DNA of 47,901 nt from Eubacterium sp. (lineage in GTDB: Bacteria > Bacillota > Clostridia > Lachnospirales > Lachnospiraceae): contig JAILMQ010000027.1 in assembly GCA_024692605.1 (NCBI GenBank), positions 1 to 47,901 on the forward strand. The letters are read 5' to 3'. This document shows positions 39,515 through 47,901 of this stretch, in pieces; the first letter of the stretch is position 1, and each line of letters opens with the position of its first letter. The translations under genes and the position numbers were made by a program. The notes below the pieces were generated by a model, which saw only the letters and a list, made by a program, of their open reading frames with translations, had not been told where the DNA came from and ran no database searches.

Positions 39515-41566
39515 ATGTCTTTAGAACTATATGAAAAAGCCAGGAAGATGGGGCTTAAGGCGTACAAACAGGATGTGTCTAAACAGAAACAGCCATATCT
39601 TCCGGTTCTGGATGAATTAATAAATAAGGATGATGTTTCCAGTGATGTGTCTCTGGGTCTTGTTGATATACCTTTGGACAGAGTTGTGGGAACCAGTAAT
39701 GCCGGAAGAACCCAGGCCTTTGCATCCAACTTCATGCCACTTATGGATGAAAAGACAGAGTTCTGTGCCAAGTGGTCATCACTTTGCGATTCACATCTTG
39801 AGGAGGGTATTCATGATGCCATCAAGGTATATGAGTATCTGAACTATTATTATGTCGTTGAAGGTAATAAAAGAGTCAGTGTTCTGAAATTCTTTGAAGC
39901 AGATTCAATTCCTGCTTTTGTTACCCGAAAGGTTCCTAAATACGACGAAACAAATAATGAAATAAAAATATATTACGAGTTCATGGATTTTAATAAGAAG
40001 ACCGGAGTGAATTTTATCTGGTTTTCAAAACCGGGCAGCTATAGCCAGCTTATAGAAGAAGTAAATATCGCTGAGAAGCATGGTGGAGAAGTTGGAGTTT
40101 CTGAGGAGATTTCCAGTATAGGAACGGCAGCTGATACAGCTGATGGCTCGGGAATTGCCCTTAGATCACAGGAATCAAAGATATGGAGTGAGGATACACT
40201 TCTGGAACTGAAGGCGGCCTACAGGAGATTCGACAAGGCCTTTAAGGCCAGAGGTGGACAGCATCTGGAGAATATTACAACAGGTGACGCGTTCCTTACA
40301 TTTATCAAACTTCAGGGCTTTGATACCATCTGCGACATGGGACTGGAGGTAATCCAAAGTGAGATAACTGCCATGTGGCAGGAGTTTCTTGTTATAAATG
40401 ACAGCAACGATGTTGAGGTTTCACTCACACCGCCGGAAGAAAAGAAGAAGGTATTTTCTCATATTCTTTCTTCCATGTATTCAGCTTCAAGACCACTTAA
40501 AGTTGCTTTCGTTTATAGTACAGATCCTTCTCAGTCAGACTGGTTTTATGGACATGAACTGGGAAGAAATCATATAAAAGAAAAGTTTGGAGATAAGATA
40601 GTAACCTATAAGGTTACGACAGCGGTTAATGAGCAGGATGCCATCGAGATAATGGAAAACCTGATTGAAAAACAGAAGGTGGATGTTATCTTTACTCCTA
40701 TTACCCAGCTTGTTGATGCCAGCCTGAAATGTGCCATAAAGTATCCGAATGTTAAGATACTGAACTGTTCACTTAATACATCTCACAGATATATCAGAAT
40801 GTATGATGCCAGGTTGTATGAAGCAAAGTTCCTTTCGGGAATGGTTGCAGGGGCACTGACAGAAACAGATAAGATTGGTTATCTTGCAGAGTATCCGGTG
40901 TTTGGTATAACCGCAAATATTAATGCATTTGCTCAGGGGGCTAAAATGGTTAATCCCCGGGCGAAGATTTATTTGAAGTGGAGAGCACTGAAGAGTACAG
41001 AGTTAGTAGAAGACCTTTACCATGAGTTTTATGAGGAAGGAATTGATTTTGTATCAGATCAGGATATGATAACTCCTAACAGAGCTTCAAGGAATTTCGG
41101 ACTTTACAGGGTTACTACAGAAGGCCCTCTTAATATGACCATGGCTACCTATAACTGGGGAGTTATGTACGAACGGATAATCAATATGATCATGCGTGGA
41201 GAATGGGACAATGCTGATGCTGAAAGTGAAAGTACACCTATCAATTACTGGTGGGGACTTTCTGCGGGAGTTGTGGATCTTATCCTTTCCGGAAAGGTTC
41301 CGGCCGGTACAAGGCGTCTTGTTAATACCATTAAAGAATTGATCATTGAAGACAGATTTCCGGTTTTTGGAGAAATATATTCCCAGGATGGAAAGCTTCG
41401 AAATGCCGAAGGTAATAAATTCGAAGTAGAGGATGTCATAAAAATGAACTGGCTCGCCGATAATGTGGTAGGTACTATTCCTGAGATAGATGAATTAAAG
41501 GAAGATGTAAAAGAAGTAGTTGAAATGAAGGGTATTCAGACTGAGAAAACTGATTCAGAGGAGTAG
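39515..41566 (+). CDS. Predicted cytoplasmic fusion: N-terminal ParB-like domain and C-terminal BMP/Med-type ligand-binding domain
   Basis: YYVVEGNKRVSVLKFFEADSIPAFVTRKVP (ParB-like); LKVAFVYSTDPSQSDWFYGHELGRNHI...VDVIFTP...GYLAEYPVFGITANINAFAQGAKMVNPRAKIYLKW (BMP-like); no signal peptide. Confidence 0.75.
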   Translation: MSLELYEKARKMGLKAYKQDVSKQKQPYLPVLDELINKDDVSSDVSLGLVDIPLDRVVGTSNAGRTQAFASNFMPLMDEKTEFCAKWSSLCDSHLEEGIHDAIKVYEYLNYYYVVEGNKRVSVLKFFEADSIPAFVTRKVPKYDETNNEIKIYYEFMDFNKKTGVNFIWFSKPGSYSQLIEEVNIAEKHGGEVGVSEEISSIGTAADTADGSGIALRSQESKIWSEDTLLELKAAYRRFDKAFKARGGQHLENITTGDAFLTFIKLQGFDTICDMGLEVIQSEITAMWQEFLVINDSNDVEVSLTPPEEKKKVFSHILSSMYSASRPLKVAFVYSTDPSQSDWFYGHELGRNHIKEKFGDKIVTYKVTTAVNEQDAIEIMENLIEKQKVDVIFTPITQLVDASLKCAIKYPNVKILNCSLNTSHRYIRMYDARLYEAKFLSGMVAGALTETDKIGYLAEYPVFGITANINAFAQGAKMVNPRAKIYLKWRALKSTELVEDLYHEFYEEGIDFVSDQDMITPNRASRNFGLYRVTTEGPLNMTMATYNWGVMYERIINMIMRGEWDNADAESESTPINYWWGLSAGVVDLILSGKVPAGTRRLVNTIKELIIEDRFPVFGEIYSQDGKLRNAEGNKFEVEDVIKMNWLADNVVGTIPEIDELKEDVKEVVEMKGIQTEKTDSEE

Positions 41567-41571
41567 AGGAT

Positions 41572-42162
41572 ATGAGAATCCTTGCGTTGGCAGATGTTGA
41601 ATCTAAGTACTTATGGGATTTTTTTGAAAAAACTAAATTAGAGGGTATTGATCTCATTTTGTCAGCAGGGGATCTGGCACCGCAGTATCTGGAGTTTCTG
41701 GCTACATTTTCCGTTGCTCCTATTCTTTACGTGCATGGAAATCATGATGGATGTTATAAAGATACGCCGCCCCTTGGATGTATATGCGTGGATGATAAGA
41801 TATATGAATACCAGGGACTGAGAATTATGGGATTAGGCGGAAGCATGTGCTATAATTACAGTGGTTATCAGTATACAGATCGTCAGATGTGGTTAAGATA
41901 TGTTAAGCTCAGACCTAAAATAAGAAGGATTAAGGGAATAGATATTCTTCTGACACATTCCCCGGCGAAGGGCTTCCATGATGGATCTGATCTTCCTCAT
42001 ATGGGATTTGAATGCTTTAATTATATTCTGGATAAACATAAGCCCCAGCTTTTTGTTCATGGACATGTTCATCTGAGTTATGGGCGTGAGTTTAAACGAG
42101 AAGATGTTTACAATGATACAAGAGTAGTAAACGCATTTGAAAGATATATTATAGAAATATAA
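41572..42162 (+). CDS. Metallophosphoesterase
   Basis: ILALADVES, ILSAGDLAP, YVHGNHDG, LLTHSP, FVHGHVHL. Confidence 0.85.
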   Translation: MRILALADVESKYLWDFFEKTKLEGIDLILSAGDLAPQYLEFLATFSVAPILYVHGNHDGCYKDTPPLGCICVDDKIYEYQGLRIMGLGGSMCYNYSGYQYTDRQMWLRYVKLRPKIRRIKGIDILLTHSPAKGFHDGSDLPHMGFECFNYILDKHKPQLFVHGHVHLSYGREFKREDVYNDTRVVNAFERYIIEI

Positions 42163-42184
42163 AACATTAAATAAGGAGTGTTTT

Positions 42185-43537
42185 ATGGAACAGAAATTTG
42201 AATTTGATAACTGGATAAAAGAATATGCCGGAAAATTCGGTGCAGATAAGATAGAACCGTCCCTTTATACAAAGTATGATGTTAAAAGAGGACTTCGTGA
42301 TTCAGATGGACGAGGTGTTCTTACCGGTCTTACCAATATATCTGACGTTTCCGGTTTCCGTGTGGAAGGAAATGAAAGAGTTCCTATTCCGGGTGAGCTT
42401 TATTACCAGGGTATAGATGTAAGAAAGCTGGTTAAAGGATTTCATGAAAGCAGACATGGTTTTGAAGAAACCGTATTCCTGCTCCTTTTTGGAGAGCTTC
42501 CTACACAGAGTGAACTGGATACATTTCTCCATCTTTTAGGTCAGATGAGACCTCTTCCGGAAAATTTCAACAGAGATGTTATCATGAAAGCTCCCAGTAA
42601 AAATATTATGAATATAATGCAGAGATGTGTGCTAACACTTTATTCATATGATGATAATCCTGATGATATAAGCATTGAACATGTACTGGCTCAGTCTCTC
42701 GGACTTATAGCCAGATTCCCGGTAATTGCAGCATATGGTTATCAGAGCTACAGACATAAGTTTATGGATTCCAGTCTTGTTGTTCATAGACCAAAGGCTG
42801 AGCTGTCTACAGCTGAAAATATCCTGAGACTTCTCAGACCGGATCCATCCTTCACAGATCTTGAAGCACAGGTTCTGGATATTGCATTGGTACTTCATGC
42901 CGAGCATGGTGGAGGTAATAACTCTTCCTTTACTACTCACGTTATTTCTACTACAGGTACCGATACCTATTCCACAGTTGCAGGTTCACTTGGTTCTCTT
43001 AAAGGACCAAGACATGGTGGTGCCAATCTTAAAGTTCAGCAGATGATTGCTGATCTTAAGGCAAATGTAACAGATACCGAAAGTGATGATCAGGTAAGAG
43101 ATTATCTGAGCAAGGTATTGAACAAAGAAGCATTTGACAAGAGAGGCCTTATATATGGAATGGGCCATGCTATCTATACCATATCAGATCCAAGAGCTGA
43201 GATACTGAAGGAATATGCCTGCAAGCTTTCAGAAGCAGAGGGATATGAAAAAGAGTTTGCACTTTATGACAGAGTGGAAAGAATTGCAAAGGATCTTATA
43301 ACAAACAGAAGAAATGTTCATAAGCCTGTCTGTGCAAATGTGGATCTTTACAGTGGATTTGTATATTCAGTACTTAAGATTCCTGTAGAGCTATTTACTC
43401 CTATATTCGCAATAGCACGTATAGCCGGTTGGTCAGCTCACAGAATTGAAGAGATTTCAAATAATGGAAAGATTATTCGTCCTGCATATAAATATGTAGG
43501 TCATCATAAAGATTATGTCCCAATTGATGAGAGGTAA
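42185..43537 (+). CDS. Citrate synthase family protein
   Basis: GLTNISDVSG, ALVLHAEHGGGNNSSFTTHVISTTGTDTYSTVAGSLGSLKGPRHGGAN, GMGHAIYTISDPRAEIL. Confidence 0.94.
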   Translation: MEQKFEFDNWIKEYAGKFGADKIEPSLYTKYDVKRGLRDSDGRGVLTGLTNISDVSGFRVEGNERVPIPGELYYQGIDVRKLVKGFHESRHGFEETVFLLLFGELPTQSELDTFLHLLGQMRPLPENFNRDVIMKAPSKNIMNIMQRCVLTLYSYDDNPDDISIEHVLAQSLGLIARFPVIAAYGYQSYRHKFMDSSLVVHRPKAELSTAENILRLLRPDPSFTDLEAQVLDIALVLHAEHGGGNNSSFTTHVISTTGTDTYSTVAGSLGSLKGPRHGGANLKVQQMIADLKANVTDTESDDQVRDYLSKVLNKEAFDKRGLIYGMGHAIYTISDPRAEILKEYACKLSEAEGYEKEFALYDRVERIAKDLITNRRNVHKPVCANVDLYSGFVYSVLKIPVELFTPIFAIARIAGWSAHRIEEISNNGKIIRPAYKYVGHHKDYVPIDER

Positions 43538-43549
43538 GGAGGCAGAAAG

Positions 43550-45295
43550 ATGTTTTGTACTAAGTGTGGAAATAATATTCCTGATGGGGTTATGTTTTGT
43601 ACTTACTGTGGCAATGCAGTGAAAGCGCCGGTTTATAAAGAGGCAGTACAGCAGGGAGCTCAGCAGCAGGGCTTTAATCAGCAGGGAGCTCAGCAGCAGG
43701 GTTTTAATCAGCGTGGACCACAGCAAGGATTTAGTCAGCAGGCCGGATCACAGATGGGACAGCAGCCAAAACCGCTTACTGCAGAACAGAAGAAACTGTT
43801 TAAAACCGTTGGAATCATATGCGCAGTAGTGATCGTTCTGTCTCTGGCAGTTTTACTTTTCTTTAATCTGTTCTGGACACCAACAGTAAATCTGAATAAG
43901 TATGTAAGCATCACATCAGAAGGCTATGATTCAATTGGTTCTGCTTCAGCGAAGTTTATGCTTGAAGACTTCACAAGAGACTATGGAAATAAGATTAAAT
44001 TCAAAGGGGCATCAATGCCTGACAATGCCAGCAGCTACAGCTGTCCTGCAGAATATATGTTTAGTAATTACATTTCCGGTTCGCTGAACAATTCATCTAA
44101 TCTTTCAAACGGAGAAACAATTACCTTTGAATGGAATGTAGATGAAACTTCGATTGCTGATAGTTTTAAAGTTAAGTTAAAGTATGAAAATATTGATTAT
44201 GCAGTTTCCGGTCTGAAGAAGGCGGATACATTTGATATATTCAGCAAGGTAAATGTTACCTTTGAGGGATCATCTCCAAACGGAACTGTTTCCATCACAA
44301 ATGAAAATGATGATTACCCGGTATCTTATTGGAGCTTTGTTGCTGATAAGGACAGCGGTCTCAGCAATGGTGATAAAATAACAGTTAGTGTTGACGGCGA
44401 TGATGCTATGATTCAGGAATGTCTTAATGAGACCGGAATGATTCCTGATTCATTATCAAAAGAATATGAGGTCAGTGGTCTGGATAGCAATATCACAAAG
44501 CTGGAACAGATTCCTGATGATATCATGCAGAAAATGAAGAAGCAGGTTGAGGATAAGCTGGAGTCAACAGCAGCATCTGACTGGGAGAAAGGAATAGACA
44601 TATCCAAGATGACTTATGCGGGTGCATATCTTCTTACTGCTAAGGAAGGCGTGGATTCTGAATACAACAACCGCGTGATCTTAGTTTATGCTGTAGATGT
44701 TTCTGCTGATACTGAGATTGATGACACAAATTACACCGGTAAATTCGGATATTATTATTACGGTGAATTCAGTAATCTGGTTCTTCTGGATGACGGAACA
44801 GTTTCCCTTGACCTGAATAATATCGAGACACCAAGAGAAACAGTGGAACTTAATACCCACGTTGAAAGCTGGTGGTCTGAAGTAGTTTATAATTTTGACG
44901 GTTATTCAGACCTGGATACATTATTCAATAAAACAGTAGTAGCCTTTAAGGATCAATATGAATATGAGTCATCAGTAGATGACAGTATCGCTCCTCAGAA
45001 AGCCAGTGGAGAAGCTTCATCAAAAAAGGTTAGTTCAGGTGGAGAGATCTTCCCTGACAGTAGTTCAAGACTTCTTTCGGAATCTGAGGTGAGCAGACTC
45101 TCAAAGGCTGATGTGCAGACAGCAATAAATGAAATCTATGCCAGAAATGGATATAAGTTTAAAGATAAGTCCATCCTTGCATATTTTGAGGAATATGACT
45201 GGTATGATCCTGATACCACTTCACAGGATGTGGCAAAATCAAGGTTTAACAGTACTGAGAATGCGAATGTCCTTCTGCTTTCAGAATACAAATAA
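43550..45295 (+). CDS. Zinc-ribbon membrane protein with Q/G-rich linker and C-terminal YARHG-type domain
   Basis: MFCTKCGNNIPDGVMFCTYCGNAV; QQGAQQQGFN repeats; one TM; C-terminal EIYARNGYKFKDKSILAYFEEYDWY. Confidence 0.85.
   Translation: MFCTKCGNNIPDGVMFCTYCGNAVKAPVYKEAVQQGAQQQGFNQQGAQQQGFNQRGPQQGFSQQAGSQMGQQPKPLTAEQKKLFKTVGIICAVVIVLSLAVLLFFNLFWTPTVNLNKYVSITSEGYDSIGSASAKFMLEDFTRDYGNKIKFKGASMPDNASSYSCPAEYMFSNYISGSLNNSSNLSNGETITFEWNVDETSIADSFKVKLKYENIDYAVSGLKKADTFDIFSKVNVTFEGSSPNGTVSITNENDDYPVSYWSFVADKDSGLSNGDKITVSVDGDDAMIQECLNETGMIPDSLSKEYEVSGLDSNITKLEQIPDDIMQKMKKQVEDKLESTAASDWEKGIDISKMTYAGAYLLTAKEGVDSEYNNRVILVYAVDVSADTEIDDTNYTGKFGYYYYGEFSNLVLLDDGTVSLDLNNIETPRETVELNTHVESWWSEVVYNFDGYSDLDTLFNKTVVAFKDQYEYESSVDDSIAPQKASGEASSKKVSSGGEIFPDSSSRLLSESEVSRLSKADVQTAINEIYARNGYKFKDKSILAYFEEYDWYDPDTTSQDVAKSRFNSTENANVLLLSEYK
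43649..43708 (+). repeat. In-frame 30-bp tandem repeat (2 near-identical copies, degenerate third)
   Basis: CAGCAGGGAGCTCAGCAGCAGGG(C/T)TTTAAT twice. Confidence 0.9.
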
Positions 45296-45322
45296 TGATT
45301 AACACTATACTTGAGGCGATTA

Positions 45323-46231
45323 ATGAAAATTATTAATAAAAAATCTAAAATAAAAATAGTATTTATTTTGATGATGTCCTTGGGACTTTTGGTGGCCTGT
45401 GGAAATAAAAAGACAGATTCTACTGTTGAAAAAGAAGTATTAATGACAGAGGAAAAAACAGAGGAAACCATTGAAGATGCAACACCGGGAGTTGCTGAAG
45501 CAACTCCGGAAGATGCTACACCTTCAGGGGCAGTGGCTGAAAATGCTACTCCTCAGGATTCTGAAGAAAGTACGACAGAATCTACGGAACCAAAGACAAA
45601 TGGAAAAATAATAGTTATAGATCCGGGACATTCTTCAGTAGTTTCTGGAAATATGGAGCCTAATGGTCCGGGGTCATCAGAGATGAAGGCTGCAGATTCA
45701 GGTGGAACCAGAGGAGTAAGTTCAGGACTTACAGAGTATGAACTGAACATGATCATAGCAACTCAGCTTAAGGATGAACTTGTTGAAAGAGGATACACGG
45801 TAATCCTCACCAGAGAAGATAATGTTACTCCTATATCCTGTGCTGAAAGAGCAGCAATAGCTAATAATAATAACGCTGATGTATTCTTAAGACTTCATGC
45901 AGACGGTTCAGATAACAGTAGTGCCAGTGGTCCCATGGGGATCTGTATAACTGCATCAAATCCTTATATCTCCAGTATGTACAGTGAGAGCAGGGTTCTT
46001 TCGGATGCCATACTTAATTCTTACTGCGCTGAAACCGGAATGACCGGCAGAGGTGTTTGGGAAACAGATACAATGACCGGAAATAACTGGAGTCAGGTTC
46101 CAACTACGCTTTTGGAGATGGGATTTATGACCAATCCGAATGAGGATCTTATGATGGCGGATCCGGCCTTCCAGGTTAAGATGGTTACAGGAATTGCCAA
46201 CGGAATAGATCAGTACTGTTTTACAGATTAA
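45323..46231 (+). CDS. N-acetylmuramoyl-L-alanine amidase lipoprotein (Amidase_3)
   Basis: Lipobox GLLVACG; IIVIDPGHSS, LTEYELNMIIATQLKDELVERGYTVILTRED, VFLRLHADG, TTLLEMGFMTNPNED. Confidence 0.9.
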   Translation: MKIINKKSKIKIVFILMMSLGLLVACGNKKTDSTVEKEVLMTEEKTEETIEDATPGVAEATPEDATPSGAVAENATPQDSEESTTESTEPKTNGKIIVIDPGHSSVVSGNMEPNGPGSSEMKAADSGGTRGVSSGLTEYELNMIIATQLKDELVERGYTVILTREDNVTPISCAERAAIANNNNADVFLRLHADGSDNSSASGPMGICITASNPYISSMYSESRVLSDAILNSYCAETGMTGRGVWETDTMTGNNWSQVPTTLLEMGFMTNPNEDLMMADPAFQVKMVTGIANGIDQYCFTD

Positions 46232-46254
46232 GATAATGATGGAGGTTGATCATT

Positions 46255-46884
46255 ATGAATGAAAATGAAAGAAAGAGAAATGAGCTTTTAGCAAAGACAG
46301 TAATAAAGGGATTGGAATCAAGAAATATGACAGGCTACTATGCAGCCGATAAAGAGGAAGCTTTAAAGCTTGCGCTTAGTATTATTCCTGAAGGCTCATC
46401 AGTCACTATGGGTGGTGCAATGAGTGCCCGTGAGATCGGTCTTGTAGATGCCCTTAAAGAAGGAGAGTATAATTTTATTGACCGTGATAATTATGAAGAT
46501 AAGAGAGCAGCAATGCTTGCAGCATATGATGCGGATGTCTTTCTTTCAAGTGCCAATGCCATCACCAATGACGGAGTAATGGTGAATATTGATGGTAATT
46601 CCAACAGAGTATCAGCCATAGCACAGGGACCTAAAAAGGTGCTTTTCATAGTTGGAATGAATAAGGTTTGTGATGACCTTGATGGTGCCATGAAGAGAGC
46701 CAGAAATGTAGCTGCTCCTATAAATGCACAGAGATTTGGTCTGTCCACACCATGCTGTAAAACCGGAGCATGTATGGATTGTAAATCACCTGACACAATC
46801 TGCTGTCAGTTCCTTATAACAAGATTTTCAAGACACGAAGATAGAATTCATGTAATACTTGTAAATGATTCACTTGGATATTAG
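46255..46884 (+). CDS. LUD domain (lactate utilisation/DUF162-type) protein
   Basis: SVTMGGAMSAREIGLVDAL, DVFLSSANAITNDGVMVNIDGNSNRVSAIAQGPKKVLFIVG. Confidence 0.88.
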   Translation: MNENERKRNELLAKTVIKGLESRNMTGYYAADKEEALKLALSIIPEGSSVTMGGAMSAREIGLVDALKEGEYNFIDRDNYEDKRAAMLAAYDADVFLSSANAITNDGVMVNIDGNSNRVSAIAQGPKKVLFIVGMNKVCDDLDGAMKRARNVAAPINAQRFGLSTPCCKTGACMDCKSPDTICCQFLITRFSRHEDRIHVILVNDSLGY

Positions 46885-46925
46885 ACTTGTAAATACAGTG
46901 TTTCAGATATAGATGGGAAAGAAGA

Positions 46926-47534
46926 ATGGCAAAAAAGAAATACTATGCAGTGGTAAACGGTGTTGTTCCGGGAATTTATACAACCTGGGATGAATGTAAA
47001 AAAAATGTAGATGGATTTCCCGGAGCGGTGTTTAAAGGCTTTGTAACAAAAGAAGAGGCTGAAGCTTTTATGAGAGGTGAAGCGGAAATTCCCCTTGAAG
47101 AGTTTATGAAGTCCCTTCAGAAAAGTGAAGCAATATGCTTTGTGGATGGAAGCTATAATACTGAAACCGGTGAATATGCATATGGACTTGTGCTTTATCA
47201 TAGTGGTATTATTTATGAAGATTCAGATAAATTCTATGATGAAGAAATGTCTGAAATGAGAAACGTTGCAGGAGAACTTGAGGGTTCAATGCATGCCATC
47301 CATTATTGTCTGGATAATGGAATAAAAAGTCTTGACCTTTACTATGATTATCAGGGCATAGAATCCTGGGCAACGGGAGCATGGAAGACCAACAAAGAAG
47401 GTACGAGACTTTACAAAGAGTATTATGATAATATAAAAGATAAAATAAATGTTAACTTTTGTAAGGTGAAGGGGCATTCCGGCAACGTTGGTAATGACAG
47501 AGCAGATGCTCTTGCAAGAGGCGCATTTAAATAA
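46926..47534 (+). CDS. Ribonuclease H1-type with N-terminal viroplasmin (HBD) domain
   Basis: KKKYYAVVNGVVPGIYTTWDECKKNVDGFPGAVFKGFVTKEEAEAFM; CFVDGSYNTETGEYAYGLVLY; CKVKGHSGNVGNDRADALARGA. Confidence 0.92.
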   Translation: MAKKKYYAVVNGVVPGIYTTWDECKKNVDGFPGAVFKGFVTKEEAEAFMRGEAEIPLEEFMKSLQKSEAICFVDGSYNTETGEYAYGLVLYHSGIIYEDSDKFYDEEMSEMRNVAGELEGSMHAIHYCLDNGIKSLDLYYDYQGIESWATGAWKTNKEGTRLYKEYYDNIKDKINVNFCKVKGHSGNVGNDRADALARGAFK

Positions 47535-47573
47535 TTAAAGGAGTATGTTTTTAAGTATTAAGGAGGAAACAAA

Positions 47574-47901
47574 ATGGGCTATTATGACAATAATGATGGA
47601 AATGTACCATCAAACGGTAATCCATATTATCAGGATAATGATGTGAATACCGCAAATAGTAATCCTTACGGAAATCAGTACAGCAATCAGTACAGTAATC
47701 CTTACGGAAATCAGTACAGTAATCAGTACAGTAATACTTATGGTAATCAGACTAATAGTCAGTATGGTGAACCACTCAATGAGGATTATTATCGCTCTTC
47801 CGTACAGCCACAGAGAGGCGTGGGAGTAGGAAGCTTTGTTACTGCAGATGTTCTGAATTCTGTTCTGACAAAGTCGTTTATGTATATGTTTATGGCACTT
47901 C
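47574..47901 (+). CDS. Probable Bax inhibitor-1/YccA family membrane protein (partial, runs off window)
   Basis: ATG behind AAGGAGG; N/Y/G-rich repeats then VTADVLNSVLTKSFMYMFMAL. Confidence 0.65.
   Translation, partial: MGYYDNNDGNVPSNGNPYYQDNDVNTANSNPYGNQYSNQYSNPYGNQYSNQYSNTYGNQTNSQYGEPLNEDYYRSSVQPQRGVGVGSFVTADVLNSVLTKSFMYMFMAL
47658..47729 (+). repeat. In-frame 36-bp tandem repeat (2 copies plus partial)
   Basis: AGTAATCCTTACGGAAATCAGTACAG(C/T)AATCAGTAC twice, third degenerate. Confidence 0.9.

Noticed and set aside
43649-43708. CRISPR-like repeats
   Set aside because: Tandem without spacers, in frame inside a coding region; a protein repeat.

Overview
The window looks like a low-GC Firmicutes chromosome segment, probably Lachnospiraceae (inferred from gene content and protein style, not from a search). 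Most of it is housekeeping: secreted cell-wall proteins, mnmA, a four-subunit 2-oxoacid:ferredoxin oxidoreductase operon, a CbbX/SpoVK-like AAA ATPase, a GGDEF protein, an aconitase-family hydratase, NfeD/SPFH, glgC-glgD, spoVG, a YhhN protein, a lipid kinase, a secreted PepX-like peptidase, a single-domain GlmU, pth, mfd, a PrsA-like lipoprotein, malic enzyme, citrate synthase, an amidase, a LUD protein and RNase H. The region that stands out is 30351-38278. It holds a tightly overlapping jetA-jetB-jetC operon (Wadjet/MksFEB-like SMC complex) with no recognisable JetD/MksG nuclease in the window. The JetD position is occupied by a homologue of the SPL-like radical SAM family in which all three CxxxCxxC cluster cysteines are substituted (R22, S26, L29). 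JetC has DN where Walker B normally has DE. The operon is preceded by a compact array of hairpins with GTGTCAT/ATGACAC termini that resembles a MITE. I propose this as a nuclease-less SMC module paired with a radical-SAM pseudoenzyme. Family names rest on motif recognition by eye. No CRISPR array, tRNA, rRNA or transposase was seen.
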